This document shows, piece after piece, positions 25,339 to 34,257 of a stretch of 64,000 bases of DNA; position 1 is the stretch's first letter, and each line of letters starts with the position of its first letter. This DNA comes from Azorhizobium sp943371865 (lineage in GTDB: Bacteria > Pseudomonadota > Alphaproteobacteria > Rhizobiales > Xanthobacteraceae), in assembly GCF_943371865.1 (NCBI RefSeq), contig NZ_CALRWL010000023.1, positions 17,833-81,832 on the forward strand. The letters run 5' to 3'. The position numbers and the translations under genes were made by a program. A model generated the notes under the pieces. It made no database searches and was not told the DNA's origin. It saw only the letters and a program-made list of their open reading frames with translations.

Positions 25339-25833
25339 TCAGTTGAGCTTGGAGCGGACGTCCTCGATCGCCTTGCCCACCAGTCGGTCGGCGGTGGCGG
25401 TGCCGTGCACGGTGGCGGCCAGGATGCGCTCGGCGGCCTGGACGGCGGCGTCGGCGGCGAACGCCTTCACATCCGCCAGGGCCTGATGCTCGGCCTGGGC
25501 GATCTTCTCTTCCGCCATGCGGGTGCGGCGGGCGACGAAATCTTCCAGCTTGGCCTTGGTCTCGGCGGCGAGGCGCTCGGCTTCGGCCTTGGCGGCGGTG
25601 ACGATGGATTCGGCTTCGGCTTCCGCCTCGCGCTGCTTGCGCTTGTATTCGGCCACCAGCTTCTGCGCCTCTTCCTTGAGGCGGCGGGCTTCGTCCAGCT
25701 CGGCGGCGATCTTGGCGCCGCGCGTGTCGAGCGCCTTGATGATGGTGGTGTGGACGCCGGTGTAAATCAGGATGCCGACGAATACGAGAAACGCGATGGC
25801 GACCCAAAGTTCGGCCAGTTGCATGTCGCTCAT
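25339..25833 (-). CDS. atpF: ATP synthase Fo subunit b
   Basis: Subunit b is half of the peripheral stalk that holds F1 against rotation. The 164-residue protein has one N-terminal membrane helix (LWVAIAFLVFVGILIYTG) and a long charged Ala/Glu/Lys coiled coil (residues 40-135). It is the last gene of the atpI-B-E-F'-F operon, the alphaproteobacterial arrangement with Fo genes apart from the F1 operon. The 122-base gap from the b' gene has no terminator. Confidence 0.94.
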   Translation of the reverse strand: MSDMQLAELWVAIAFLVFVGILIYTGVHTTIIKALDTRGAKIAAELDEARRLKEEAQKLVAEYKRKQREAEAEAESIVTAAKAEAERLAAETKAKLEDFVARRTRMAEEKIAQAEHQALADVKAFAADAAVQAAERILAATVHGTATADRLVGKAIEDVRSKLN

Positions 25834-25955
25834 GGGAGGGTCCTCGATCGCTCTCTAGTCTGACATAGGCCCGCCCAGCCGGGGCCGGGCGGTTTGCGTG
25901 AGCGTCACGCGGCGCAGTTCCGTCCGATCGCAGGGGCGCTGGTGCGCCCCTGGTC

Positions 25956-26687
25956 TCACGCGCTGGCGGCGGCCTTGCTGGCGAGCGCCGCGTCCACGGC
26001 GTTTTCCACATCCTGAGTGCCGGGATGGGTGCCCACCAGGGTGGTCACAATGGTGTTCGCCGTATCGACCGCGATGCCCCGCACATGCGACAGCGCCGTG
26101 GTCTTGGTGCCCTCGATGCTGCGTTCCGCATCGGCGAGCTTGGCATTCAGGCTGGCTTCCAGCGCCTTGCGGTTGGCGTCGGTCTCGGCATTGAGCCGGT
26201 TCCGCGCATCGCCGGCGATGGCGTTGGCCTTGCTGCGGGCCTCGGTGAGGGCCTTTTCATAGGCGGCCTGGGCCGCCTCGCTTTCGGCGCGGCGCTGGGA
26301 GGCTTCGGCCAGATCCTTGGCGATGCGGTCATGCCGCTCTTCCAGAATCCGCCCGATGCGCGGCAGCGTCAGCCGGCTCATGAGGAAATAGAGCGCACCG
26401 AAGCTGATGGCGAGCCACAGCAGCTGCGAGGCGAAATTGGTGGGGTTGAACGGCGGGAACCCGCCGCTATGGCCTTCGCCATGCCCGGCTTCTTCGCCGG
26501 CGGCATGGACCACCGGCGCGTTCGCATGCGGAGCCGCAGGCGCCGCCGCTTGGGCGACCACCATCGGAGCCGCGCCTTGCCGCCCGGAAACCGATGCTGG
26601 ATCGAGACTGTCGGCTGCCGCCGGAATGGCCAGGATGGCCATGCCCGAAACGGCGAGTGCCGCAGCCAGCTTCCATGTCTTGTTCAT
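25956..26687 (-). CDS. atpG: ATP synthase Fo subunit b' with extended N-terminus
   Basis: Subunit b' is the second, divergent stalk subunit found in photosynthetic and many alphaproteobacterial ATP synthases. Its 243 residues exceed the usual 160-200, because residues 1-80 hold a signal-like hydrophobic start (LAAALAVSGMAILAIPAAA) and an Ala/His-rich linker before the true membrane helix (FASQLLWLAISFGALYFLMS). The C-terminal part is a coiled coil. Symbol usage varies (atpG, atpF', atpX). Confidence 0.93.
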   Translation of the reverse strand: MNKTWKLAAALAVSGMAILAIPAAADSLDPASVSGRQGAAPMVVAQAAAPAAPHANAPVVHAAGEEAGHGEGHSGGFPPFNPTNFASQLLWLAISFGALYFLMSRLTLPRIGRILEERHDRIAKDLAEASQRRAESEAAQAAYEKALTEARSKANAIAGDARNRLNAETDANRKALEASLNAKLADAERSIEGTKTTALSHVRGIAVDTANTIVTTLVGTHPGTQDVENAVDAALASKAAASA

Positions 26688-26787
26688 GGCTCGCCCGCCT
26701 GCCTTCTCTTCACTGGAAACTCATCTGACCTGACTGCGCTCCGGGGCTCGGGGAAACCCCGAAGCCCGGAACGCCGGATCGGAAAGA

Positions 26788-27015
26788 TCAGGCGACGAAG
26801 AGCAGGACGAGGGCGACGACGAGCGCGAAGATGCCGAGACCTTCGGCGAGCGCCGCACCGATGAACGCGCGAGCGAACTGACCATCGGCAGCCGACGGGT
26901 TGCGCAGCGCCCCGGACAGGAAGTTGCCGAAAATGTTACCGACGCCGATCGCAGCGAGGCCCATGCCGAGGCAGGCGAGACCGGCGCCGATGAACTTTGC
27001 AGCTTCCGCTTCCAT
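26788..27015 (-). CDS. atpE: ATP synthase Fo subunit c
   Basis: The 75-residue hairpin of two membrane helices forms the rotating c-ring. The proton-carrying carboxylate is Glu58 in IGAALAEGLGIF, and the polar loop RNPS joins the helices. AAGGAG lies seven bases before the ATG at 27015. The reading frame extends upstream, but those codons are non-coding leader. Confidence 0.97.
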   Translation of the reverse strand: MEAEAAKFIGAGLACLGMGLAAIGVGNIFGNFLSGALRNPSAADGQFARAFIGAALAEGLGIFALVVALVLLFVA

Positions 27016-27064
27016 TGATCTGCTCCTTGAAAAACGTCGTTGGTTGGCCGTGCGGGTGGGACGA

Positions 27065-27817
27065 TCAGTGTCCCGGGTGGACCGCATCGTTGAGATAGAT
27101 CGAGGTGAGCACCGCGAACACATAGGCCTGCAACACCGCGACCAAGAGTTCGAGCGCGGTGAGTGCCACGATCATGAAGAAGGGCAGCGTCGCACCCATC
27201 CAGCCCAGGAAGCCGGCGGAGCCCAGGCCGACCACGAAGAAGGCGAACACCTTCAGCGCGATATGGCCGGCGAGCATGTTGGCGAACAGACGCAGCGAAA
27301 GGCTGATGGGGCGCGAGAGGAAGGATACAACCTCGATCAGCACCACGAAGGGCAGCAGGAAGGCCGGAACACCCGACGGCACGAACAGGTGCAGGAAGTG
27401 GGTGCCGTTCTTCCAGAAGCCGTAAATGATCACCGTGCCGATCACCAGCAGCGCCAGAGCGGCGGTGACGACGATATGGGCGGTGATGGTGAAGGTGTAG
27501 GGCACCAGGCCGATCACATTCGCCACGAAGACGAAGATGAACAGCGAGAACACCAGGGGGAAGAACACCATGCCTTCGGTGCCGGCGGAATCGCGCACCA
27601 TCTTGGCGATGAATTCGTAGCTCATCTCCGCCACCGACTGCAGCCGGCCCGGCACCAAGGTGCGGCCACGGGTGGCATAGGTGAGGAAGAGGAAAATGGT
27701 GGCGACGATGCCCACCATGAAGGCGGCAGAATTCGTGAACGAGACGGTGACGCCGCTGAGCCTCAGCAGCTCGACGTAGCGCTGGACCTCGAACTGGTGG
27801 ATCGGATCAATGGTCAT
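27065..27817 (-). CDS. atpB: ATP synthase Fo subunit a
   Basis: The 250-residue polytopic stator subunit forms the proton half-channels. The essential Arg is in ISLSLRLFANMLAGHIALK, and the last helices carry LLVAVLQAYVFAVLTSIYLNDA. The start MTIDPIHQFEV at 27817 matches homologues; a longer in-frame start at 27859 is unlikely. It lies 49 bases before atpE. Confidence 0.97.
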   Translation of the reverse strand: MTIDPIHQFEVQRYVELLRLSGVTVSFTNSAAFMVGIVATIFLFLTYATRGRTLVPGRLQSVAEMSYEFIAKMVRDSAGTEGMVFFPLVFSLFIFVFVANVIGLVPYTFTITAHIVVTAALALLVIGTVIIYGFWKNGTHFLHLFVPSGVPAFLLPFVVLIEVVSFLSRPISLSLRLFANMLAGHIALKVFAFFVVGLGSAGFLGWMGATLPFFMIVALTALELLVAVLQAYVFAVLTSIYLNDAVHPGH

Positions 27818-27944
27818 CCGACGGCCCCTGTCTCCAGCGGCCGTTTGCGGCCGCGTCATCCAAGCGGCCGGAGCCGCAAAAAAGCCTGGGCTTGCGCCGC
27901 AAACTCTCGTTCAAGTCGAACCGTCCACCCGCAGCACGAGGCTG

Positions 27945-28331
27945 TCAGGCTTTCGGCCCCTTCCGCGATCCGGTTTCCCCGGCCGCGCGCATCATGTTCA
28001 GAACGCCCGCCCCGAACCCGACCAACGTGAGGACGATGATCCCCCACGGCGCGATGCCAAGCACCTTGTCCAGGCCCCAGCCCACGAGGGCTCCGACGAG
28101 GACACCTGACACGAACTCCGCGCCAAGGCGAAAGGCCAAGGCCATCGCCGACGAGGTGGACGTGTCGCGCCGTGATCCCGCCGGTTGCGATTGGTCTCTA
28201 GGCCGCGCCTTGTCAAGCGCGGCATTGAGCCGCTGAAGCCGTTCGGAAAGCGCAGGGTCCGGTATATGCGACCCCTGCGTCACGGGCGAACCATCAGACT
28301 TCCGTTCCGGGGAATCCGAGGGTTCAGACAT
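27945..28331 (-). CDS. atpI: ATP synthase protein I (AtpI)
   Basis: The 128-residue protein has a hydrophilic N-terminus of about 65 residues and two membrane helices (FRLGAEFVSGVLVGALVGWGLD and WGIIVLTLVGFGAGVLNMM). This is the AtpI/AtpQ-type gene that heads Fo operons and aids c-ring assembly or Mg transport. GGAG is ten bases before the ATG at 28331. It is first in the operon. Confidence 0.92.
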   Translation of the reverse strand: MSEPSDSPERKSDGSPVTQGSHIPDPALSERLQRLNAALDKARPRDQSQPAGSRRDTSTSSAMALAFRLGAEFVSGVLVGALVGWGLDKVLGIAPWGIIVLTLVGFGAGVLNMMRAAGETGSRKGPKA

Positions 28332-28507
28332 GCTGCATTGCTCCGGTTTCAGGCGGGGCGCGAAAGGATGCGCTAAGCGATCCCTGCCCGCCGAAACCGC
28401 GCGGCACCATAGTTGCGGCAAAAATGAGTGTCAAGAACGGCGGTTTTTGAATTAAATATTTGATCTGAAAAGAAAAAATGTTGCCTGCGACAACGTGGGG
28501 CCCACGC

Positions 28508-31500
28508 TCAGCTCACCTCGCGTAACCGCTCGGCGCTCTGGAGGTCCACCGACACCAGCCGCGAAACGCCCCGTTCGGCCATTGTGACCCCGAACAGGCG
28601 GTCCATTCGCGCCATGCTGATGGGGTTGTGGGTGATGACCAGGAAACGGGTGTCGGTGAGGCGCGTCATTTCGTCCATGAGGGCGCAAAAGCGCTCCACA
28701 TTTGAATCATCCAGCGGTGCGTCCACTTCGTCGAGCACGCAGATGGGGGCGGGATTCGTCAGGAATACCGCGAAGATCAGCGCCATGGCGGTGAGCGCCT
28801 GCTCGCCGCCGGAGAGCAGCGACAGGGTCTGGGGCTTCTTGCCGGGCGGCTTGGCGATGATGTCGAGGCCGGCCTCCAGGGGGTCCTCCGCATCGGTCAG
28901 CACCAGTTGGGCTTCGCCGCCGCCGAACAAGGTGTCGAACAATTTGCGGAAGTGGCCATCCACAACAATGAACGAGGCCTGGAGCCGCTCGCGGGCTTCG
29001 CGGTTGAGACTGGCGATGCCGCCGCGCAGCCGGCGGATGGCCTCATTGAGGTCGTCGCGCTCGGTCACCAGCGTGTCGTGCTGGGTCTCGGCCTCGGTCA
29101 ATTCCAGGTCGGCGCGCAGGTTCACCGCCCCCAAGCGCTCCCGTTCGCGCTTGGCGCGATCGAGCGCCATCTCGATGGCGGAAATATCCAAAGGCGGGCC
29201 GTTCTCCACAAGTTCCGCCTGTTCGCGGGCGGTCTCGGGCGGGCCTTCGAGAGAATCGGCGATCTCGCGCATCACGTCGTCGCGGCGCTGACGGGCTGCT
29301 TCCAGGCGCGCTTCGGTGCGGGCGGTCTCCTCACGGGCGGCGGACATGGCCTCCAGCGCATCACGGGCGGCGCGATCGGCGGCGGCCAGTGCCGCCTCAC
29401 CCTCTTGCAGGCGGTCGGCGGCGGCACGGCGGGCGGCGTCCGCCGCCTCCAGCTGGCTGAGCAGGCTGCGCCGCTGCTGCAGCATCTGGGCCGGCATATC
29501 CTCGCTGGCCAGCAATTCGGCTTCCGCTTCGGCGCGGCGGGCATCGATGGCCGCCAGCCGGTCCCCGGCGCCGCCGGCGCGGCCGCTCCAGGAGCGCTGC
29601 TCGCCGGCAATGGCTTCCAGGCGCCGCTGCCGGGCACTGCGCTCCCGTTGGAGGCCGTCGAGGGTGGCGCGGGCCTCCGCCAGGCCGGCACGGCCCTGGG
29701 CCACCTCGCCGCGGGCGGTTGCAAGCGTGGCGTCGATCAGCACCGGCGGCTCCAGGTCCGCCAGCGTGGTCTCCGCCTCCATCAGGCTTTCTTCGGTTTC
29801 CTCCCGCGCGGCGGTGAGGCGGTCGCGGGCTTCGGACAGCGCGGAGAGGCGGGCGATATGCTGGGTGGCCTTGCGCTCGGCGGCGGCTTCCAGCTCGCGG
29901 GCGGTCTCGGCGGCGCGCTGGGCGGTGCGGCGGGCTTCGCGGGTTTGCGCCTCGGCATTGGCGGCGACCCGCAGAGCACTGTCGCGCGTGGCCAGCAAGG
30001 CGCGGGCCTCCTCCAGCGCATCGCGGGCGATCTCCGCTTCCAGCTCCAGATCGGCGAGCCGGTTGCGTTCCGCCAATCGCCGGGCGGCGGCGGTGGGGGC
30101 ATCGGCGGCTGCGACCACCCCATCCCAACGCCACAGATCGCCGGCGCGGGACACCAGCCGCTGGCCCGGCTGCAACTGGGCCTGAAGATGCGGGCCGGCG
30201 GCGGCCTCCACGATGCCCACCTGGGCCAGGCGGCGCATCAAGGCCGGAGCGCCGGAGACGAAGGCCGCCAGCGGCTCGGCGCCGACGGGCAGGATGGGGT
30301 CGCCGGGCATCACGGCAGAGCCGGCCCAGCGAGCGGGCGCCTCCGGGGCCACGGGCAGGTCTAGATCGTCGCCCAAGGCAGCGCCCAGGGCCATTTCATA
30401 GCCCTTGGCCACGGACAACAGGTCGGCCACGGGGGGAAAGCGGCTGTCGGAGGATTGCAGCAGCTTGGTGAGGGTGCGCACTTCGGTGTCGAGCCGGCCG
30501 AACCGGCGCTCGGCCTCGGCCAAAGCCGGGCGCACCTCGTCGAGGGCGCGGCGCGCGGCGGCGTGGGTGGCTTCCGCGTCCGCGGCGGCTTCTTCCCCGT
30601 GGGCGAGCCGTTCGCGGGCGGCTTCCGCCTCCAGGCGGCGGGCGTCCAGATCGGCGGTGCCGGCGTCCAGCTTCAGGCGGCGCTCTTCCGCCTCCACCGA
30701 GGCGCGCTCGGCGGCGCTGCGCACCAGGCGCTGGCGCAGGTCGCGGATGGTCTGCTCCAGGCCGGTGCGGCGGGCGCTGAGATCGGCGAAGGTGCGGGTC
30801 TTTTCGTCCAGATCCTGCTCGGCGGCGGCGAGGCGGCTCTGCGCCTGAGCCAAGGCGGCGCTGGCGGCGTCTTCCGCATCCAGCGCGCCGGCCTGCTCCT
30901 CGGTGAGGATCTCCTGTTCTTCCTCCAGGCGGGCGAGCACGCTCTCGGCATCCGCCGACAGGGCGGTCTCGCGCTCCAGATCCTGCACCAGTTGCGCCAG
31001 CCGCCGTTCCAGATCCTGCCGCCGGGTGGCGAGGCGCGCTTCTTCTTTATCCAATTCGCCGCGCGCGATGGTCAGGCGCTGCAGCGCTGCGGCGGCTTCC
31101 GCCTCGCTCTGGCGCAGGGGCGGCAGCGCATGGGCGGCGATGGCCTGGAGGCGGGCTGCCTCGGCCTGGGCGCGGGTGCATTCGGCGCCGTCGCGCACCA
31201 TGGCTTCCACCGCGCGCTCGGCCTGGGCGAGGGTGGTGGTGACCTCGGTCCAGCGCAGCCAGAGCAGGGTCGCCTCATATTTGCGGATTTCGGACGCCAC
31301 CGCCCGGTAGCGGATCGCCTGCCGCGACTGGCGGCGCAGGCCTTCCACCTGGGCGGCCAGTTGCACGATGACGTCTTCCAGCCGCAGCAGATTGGTCTCG
31401 GCCGCCTTCAGGCGCATCTCCGCTTCATGGCGGCGGGCGTGCAGGCCGGCGACGCCGGCGGCCTCTTCCAGGATGCGGCGGCGGGCGGCGGGCTTGGCGC

Positions 31501-31960
31501 CGACGATCTCGCCGATCTGCCCCTGCCGCACCAAAGCTGGGGAGCGGGCGCCGGTGGAGGCGTCGGCGAACAGCATGTTGACGTCGCGGGCGCGCACGTC
31601 GCGGCCATTGATGCGGTAATGGGAGCCGGCGCCGCGATCGATGCGGCGGGTCACTTCCAATATGTCGTCATCATTGAAGCCGGCGGGGGCGGTGCGGTCC
31701 GCATTGTCCAGCTGGAGCGACACTTCCGCCATGTTGCGCGATGGCCGGCCCGTGGTGCCGGAGAAGATCACGTCGTCCATGTCGTTGGCGCGGAAGGCTT
31801 TATGGGAGCTCTCGCCCATCACCCAGCGCAGCGCTTCGACGAGGTTCGACTTGCCGCAGCCGTTCGGGCCCACGACGCCGGTGAGGCCGGGCTCGATCCA
31901 CAAGTCGGTTGGCTCGACGAAGGTCTTGAAGCCGACGAGCCGCAGGCGGTTGAATTTCAT
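28508..31960 (-). CDS. smc: Chromosome segregation ATPase SMC
   Basis: This 1150-residue condensin subunit organises and segregates the chromosome. Walker A is GPNGCGKSN near residue 33, and a QGQIGEI Q-loop region follows. Coiled coils lie on both sides of a hinge in the middle (about 480-640). The C-terminal head has the ABC signature LLSGGEQALTAMALIFAV and Walker B ICVLDEVDAPLDDSNVERF. MKFNRLRLVGFKTFV at 31960 is the standard SMC start; an ATG at 31984 would add eight residues. The dsbA-like gene often upstream in rhizobia is absent. Confidence 0.97.
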   Translation of the reverse strand: MKFNRLRLVGFKTFVEPTDLWIEPGLTGVVGPNGCGKSNLVEALRWVMGESSHKAFRANDMDDVIFSGTTGRPSRNMAEVSLQLDNADRTAPAGFNDDDILEVTRRIDRGAGSHYRINGRDVRARDVNMLFADASTGARSPALVRQGQIGEIVGAKPAARRRILEEAAGVAGLHARRHEAEMRLKAAETNLLRLEDVIVQLAAQVEGLRRQSRQAIRYRAVASEIRKYEATLLWLRWTEVTTTLAQAERAVEAMVRDGAECTRAQAEAARLQAIAAHALPPLRQSEAEAAAALQRLTIARGELDKEEARLATRRQDLERRLAQLVQDLERETALSADAESVLARLEEEQEILTEEQAGALDAEDAASAALAQAQSRLAAAEQDLDEKTRTFADLSARRTGLEQTIRDLRQRLVRSAAERASVEAEERRLKLDAGTADLDARRLEAEAARERLAHGEEAAADAEATHAAARRALDEVRPALAEAERRFGRLDTEVRTLTKLLQSSDSRFPPVADLLSVAKGYEMALGAALGDDLDLPVAPEAPARWAGSAVMPGDPILPVGAEPLAAFVSGAPALMRRLAQVGIVEAAAGPHLQAQLQPGQRLVSRAGDLWRWDGVVAAADAPTAAARRLAERNRLADLELEAEIARDALEEARALLATRDSALRVAANAEAQTREARRTAQRAAETARELEAAAERKATQHIARLSALSEARDRLTAAREETEESLMEAETTLADLEPPVLIDATLATARGEVAQGRAGLAEARATLDGLQRERSARQRRLEAIAGEQRSWSGRAGGAGDRLAAIDARRAEAEAELLASEDMPAQMLQQRRSLLSQLEAADAARRAAADRLQEGEAALAAADRAARDALEAMSAAREETARTEARLEAARQRRDDVMREIADSLEGPPETAREQAELVENGPPLDISAIEMALDRAKRERERLGAVNLRADLELTEAETQHDTLVTERDDLNEAIRRLRGGIASLNREARERLQASFIVVDGHFRKLFDTLFGGGEAQLVLTDAEDPLEAGLDIIAKPPGKKPQTLSLLSGGEQALTAMALIFAVFLTNPAPICVLDEVDAPLDDSNVERFCALMDEMTRLTDTRFLVITHNPISMARMDRLFGVTMAERGVSRLVSVDLQSAERLREVS

Positions 31961-32271
31961 TGCTTGGCGGTGTGCCAGCCCCATGCGTGAAGGTCAAATT
32001 CAGCCTGCCCCCCGCGCCGCGCCACCGCAAGGCGCAGACGCCCCGCCGTCCACAGGCGCGGGGCCGTCATCCAAAGGTGTCTGACGATGGCGTTGGCCGT
32101 GCTTTCCGGCGATTTCGCCCGCCAATGCGGCGGCGGTGGCTTCCCTCACGGGCGCTGTGGCTCTAGAAGCGCCTCGCGGACAGCGATTGCGTTGTGCCGG
32201 AGAGCGCCCATCTAAGGGGCGGGAGCCGCAACGGCCGTTCGGGCCGGCGGGACAGATTTTCGAGGGCGACC
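31961..32271. other. Divergent intergenic region between smc and the thioredoxin gene
   Basis: These 311 bases contain no recognisable gene; they should hold the promoters of both neighbours. I could not identify convincing -35/-10 pairs. Confidence 0.4.
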
Positions 32272-33192
32272 ATGATGCTCTTCAACAAGGCGAGCGGTAC
32301 GCAGGGCGCGGCGCAGGCGGGCGGCGATGATCTGATCATCGACACCACCACGCAGACCTTCATGGCCGACGTGATCGAGGAGTCCAAGACCCGCCCGGTG
32401 CTGGTGGACTTCTGGGCGCCGTGGTGCGGCCCGTGCAAGACCCTCGGTCCGGTGATCGAGAAGGCCGTGCGGGCGCAGAAGGGCAAGGTCAAGCTTGCCA
32501 AGATGAATATTGACGAGCACCCGGCCATCGCCGGCCGGCTCGGCGTGCAGTCGATCCCGGCGGTGTTCGCATTCGTGAACGGCCAGCCGGTGGATGGCTT
32601 CATGGGCGCGCTGCCCGAGGGGCAGGTGGTGTCCTTCATCGAGCGCCTGACCGGCGGGGCTGCCCCGGACCTCGGTGAGATCCTGGAAGCCGCCGACGCT
32701 GCTCTGGCAGCGGGCGATGCGGCGGGTGCGGCCGAGATCTTCGCCCATGTGCTGGCGGCGGAGCCGGAGAATCTCAAGGCGCTGGCCGGCATGGTGCGCG
32801 CCCATATCCTGTTCGAGGATCTGGATCAGGCGGAAGCCATGCTGGCGCAGGTGCCGGCGGCGAAAGCCAACGACCCCGCCGTGGCGGCGGCCCGCGCGGC
32901 GCTGGAACTGGCGCGGCAGGCGGCTTCGCTGGGGGAGACCTCGGGCCTCGAGGCCGATGTGGCGGCGGACCCCGCCAATCATCAGGCTCGCTTTGATCTG
33001 GCGCTGGCGCTGAACGCGGAAAACCGCCGCGACGAGGCGCTCGCCCATCTGCTGGAAATCGTCAAGCGCGACCGCACCTGGAATGAGGACGGGGCGCGCA
33101 AGCAACTGGTACAATTGTTCGAAGCCTGGGGGCCGACCGATCCGCTGACGGTCTCCGGGCGTAGAAAGCTGTCGGCGATCTTGTTCGCCTGA
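32272..33192 (+). CDS. Thioredoxin-domain protein with TPR tail (YbbN/CnoX-like)
   Basis: The 306-residue protein has a thioredoxin domain (about 20-135) with active site WCGPC at residues 51-55 and SIPAVFAF, the cis-proline loop. Residues 140-300 are helical TPR-like repeats rich in Ala/Leu. This is the YbbN/CnoX architecture, a holdase co-chaperone that passes clients to DnaK/GroEL. Unlike E. coli CnoX, the CxxC pair is complete. GAGGG precedes the ATG at 32272. It is co-transcribed with the LON-domain gene nine bases later. Confidence 0.93.
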   Translation: MMLFNKASGTQGAAQAGGDDLIIDTTTQTFMADVIEESKTRPVLVDFWAPWCGPCKTLGPVIEKAVRAQKGKVKLAKMNIDEHPAIAGRLGVQSIPAVFAFVNGQPVDGFMGALPEGQVVSFIERLTGGAAPDLGEILEAADAALAAGDAAGAAEIFAHVLAAEPENLKALAGMVRAHILFEDLDQAEAMLAQVPAAKANDPAVAAARAALELARQAASLGETSGLEADVAADPANHQARFDLALALNAENRRDEALAHLLEIVKRDRTWNEDGARKQLVQLFEAWGPTDPLTVSGRRKLSAILFA

Positions 33193-33201
33193 GGACTGTC
33201 C

Positions 33202-33873
33202 GTGGCCAAGCATCGTCCCATCATCACACCGTCGGATGTTCCCGAGGTGGTTCCCGTGTTCCCGCTGTCGGGAGCGCTGCTGCTGCCGCGCGCGGAGCTG
33301 CCGCTGAACATTTTCGAACCGCGCTACCTCGCCATGATCGACGATGCCCTGGCCGGCGACCGCCTGATCGGCATGGTGCAGCCGGACGAGAGCCAGCCCG
33401 ACGATGATCGCGGCCCGGCCCTGTTCAAGGTCGGCTGTCTCGGCCGGCTCAGCCAGTTCGGCGAGAGCGGCGATGGCCGTTATCTCATCACCTTGACCGG
33501 CGTGTGCCGCTTCAAGGTGCTGGAGGAACTGGCCGCGGATACGCCCTATCGCCAGTTCCGCATCGACGTGGCGCCGTTCGCCCACGATTTCGATGCCAAT
33601 GTGGGCGAGGACGCGGTGGATCGCACTGCGCTGCTGAAAGCGCTGGCGGCCTTCCTGGAGGCCAACAAGCTGGAGGCCGACTGGGACGGCATCGAGCAGG
33701 CGGGCACCGAGACCCTGGTGAACGCGCTCTCGGTGATGTCGCCTTATGGCGCGCTGGAAAAGCAGGCGCTGCTGGAGGCGACGGACCTGAAGTCGCGGGC
33801 GGAAATGCTGGTGGCCATCACCCAGATGATGCTGGCCCGCATGCCCGGTGACGGGGAAAGCTCGCTGCAGTAG
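33202..33873 (+). CDS. Lon substrate-binding (LON/PUA-like) domain protein
   Basis: The 223-residue protein consists of the N-terminal LON substrate-binding domain only: VPVFPLSGALLLPRAELPLNIFEPRYLAMIDDAL, then a beta barrel and a helical C-terminus. There is no ATPase or protease domain. Its biochemical role is unknown. The start is GTG at 33202 with GAGGA seven bases upstream. In many Hyphomicrobiales this gene follows the thioredoxin gene and precedes a Trm112-like gene; here the latter is at 59.7 kb instead. Confidence 0.9.
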   Translation: MAKHRPIITPSDVPEVVPVFPLSGALLLPRAELPLNIFEPRYLAMIDDALAGDRLIGMVQPDESQPDDDRGPALFKVGCLGRLSQFGESGDGRYLITLTGVCRFKVLEELAADTPYRQFRIDVAPFAHDFDANVGEDAVDRTALLKALAAFLEANKLEADWDGIEQAGTETLVNALSVMSPYGALEKQALLEATDLKSRAEMLVAITQMMLARMPGDGESSLQ

Positions 33874-33903
33874 ACGCGACGACAGTGCCGGCGTCGCCGC
33901 CCC

Positions 33904-34257
33904 TCAGGGGGCGGTGGCGAAGGTCAGGCGGCCCACGGGCGCCAGGGTGCTCAGATCATAGGTGCGCACTTCCGGGGTTCCGGCCACATCCAGCGTCACC
34001 ACCAGCAAGCGGTCGGCGACCGCGGTGGAGACGATGCGGGCGCCTTTGGGCAAGGTTGCGGTGACATCGCCGGCCACGACGGCCTTGCCTCGCATCATGC
34101 GATAGCCGATGACACCCAGGACGCTCGCAACACCGAGCGCCATGATGAGCCCGGATACCAATGAAACTCGCTTGAGCTTGCGCACCACGTGCGCCTGCTC
34201 GGGCGTCAGCTGGTCCAGATCGTCTTTTGATACCGGATCGGACGGGCGCGGAAACAT
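33904..34257 (-). CDS. Small membrane-anchored protein (DUF6476-like)
   Basis: The 117-residue protein has a basic, charged N-terminus, one membrane helix (SLVSGLIMALGVASVLGVIGY) and a C-terminal domain of beta strands (VTATLPKGARIVSTAVADRLLVVTLDV). It resembles a small conserved Hyphomicrobiales protein found beside rluA/rpoH. Function is unknown. Its ATG (34257-34255) overlaps the rluA-family ATG (34256-34258) on the other strand. Confidence 0.8.
   Translation of the reverse strand: MFPRPSDPVSKDDLDQLTPEQAHVVRKLKRVSLVSGLIMALGVASVLGVIGYRMMRGKAVVAGDVTATLPKGARIVSTAVADRLLVVTLDVAGTPEVRTYDLSTLAPVGRLTFATAP

Noticed and set aside
28907..31990. Long plus-strand frames of about 500 codons over the smc gene
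   Set aside because: They are shadows of the smc coiled-coil codons.
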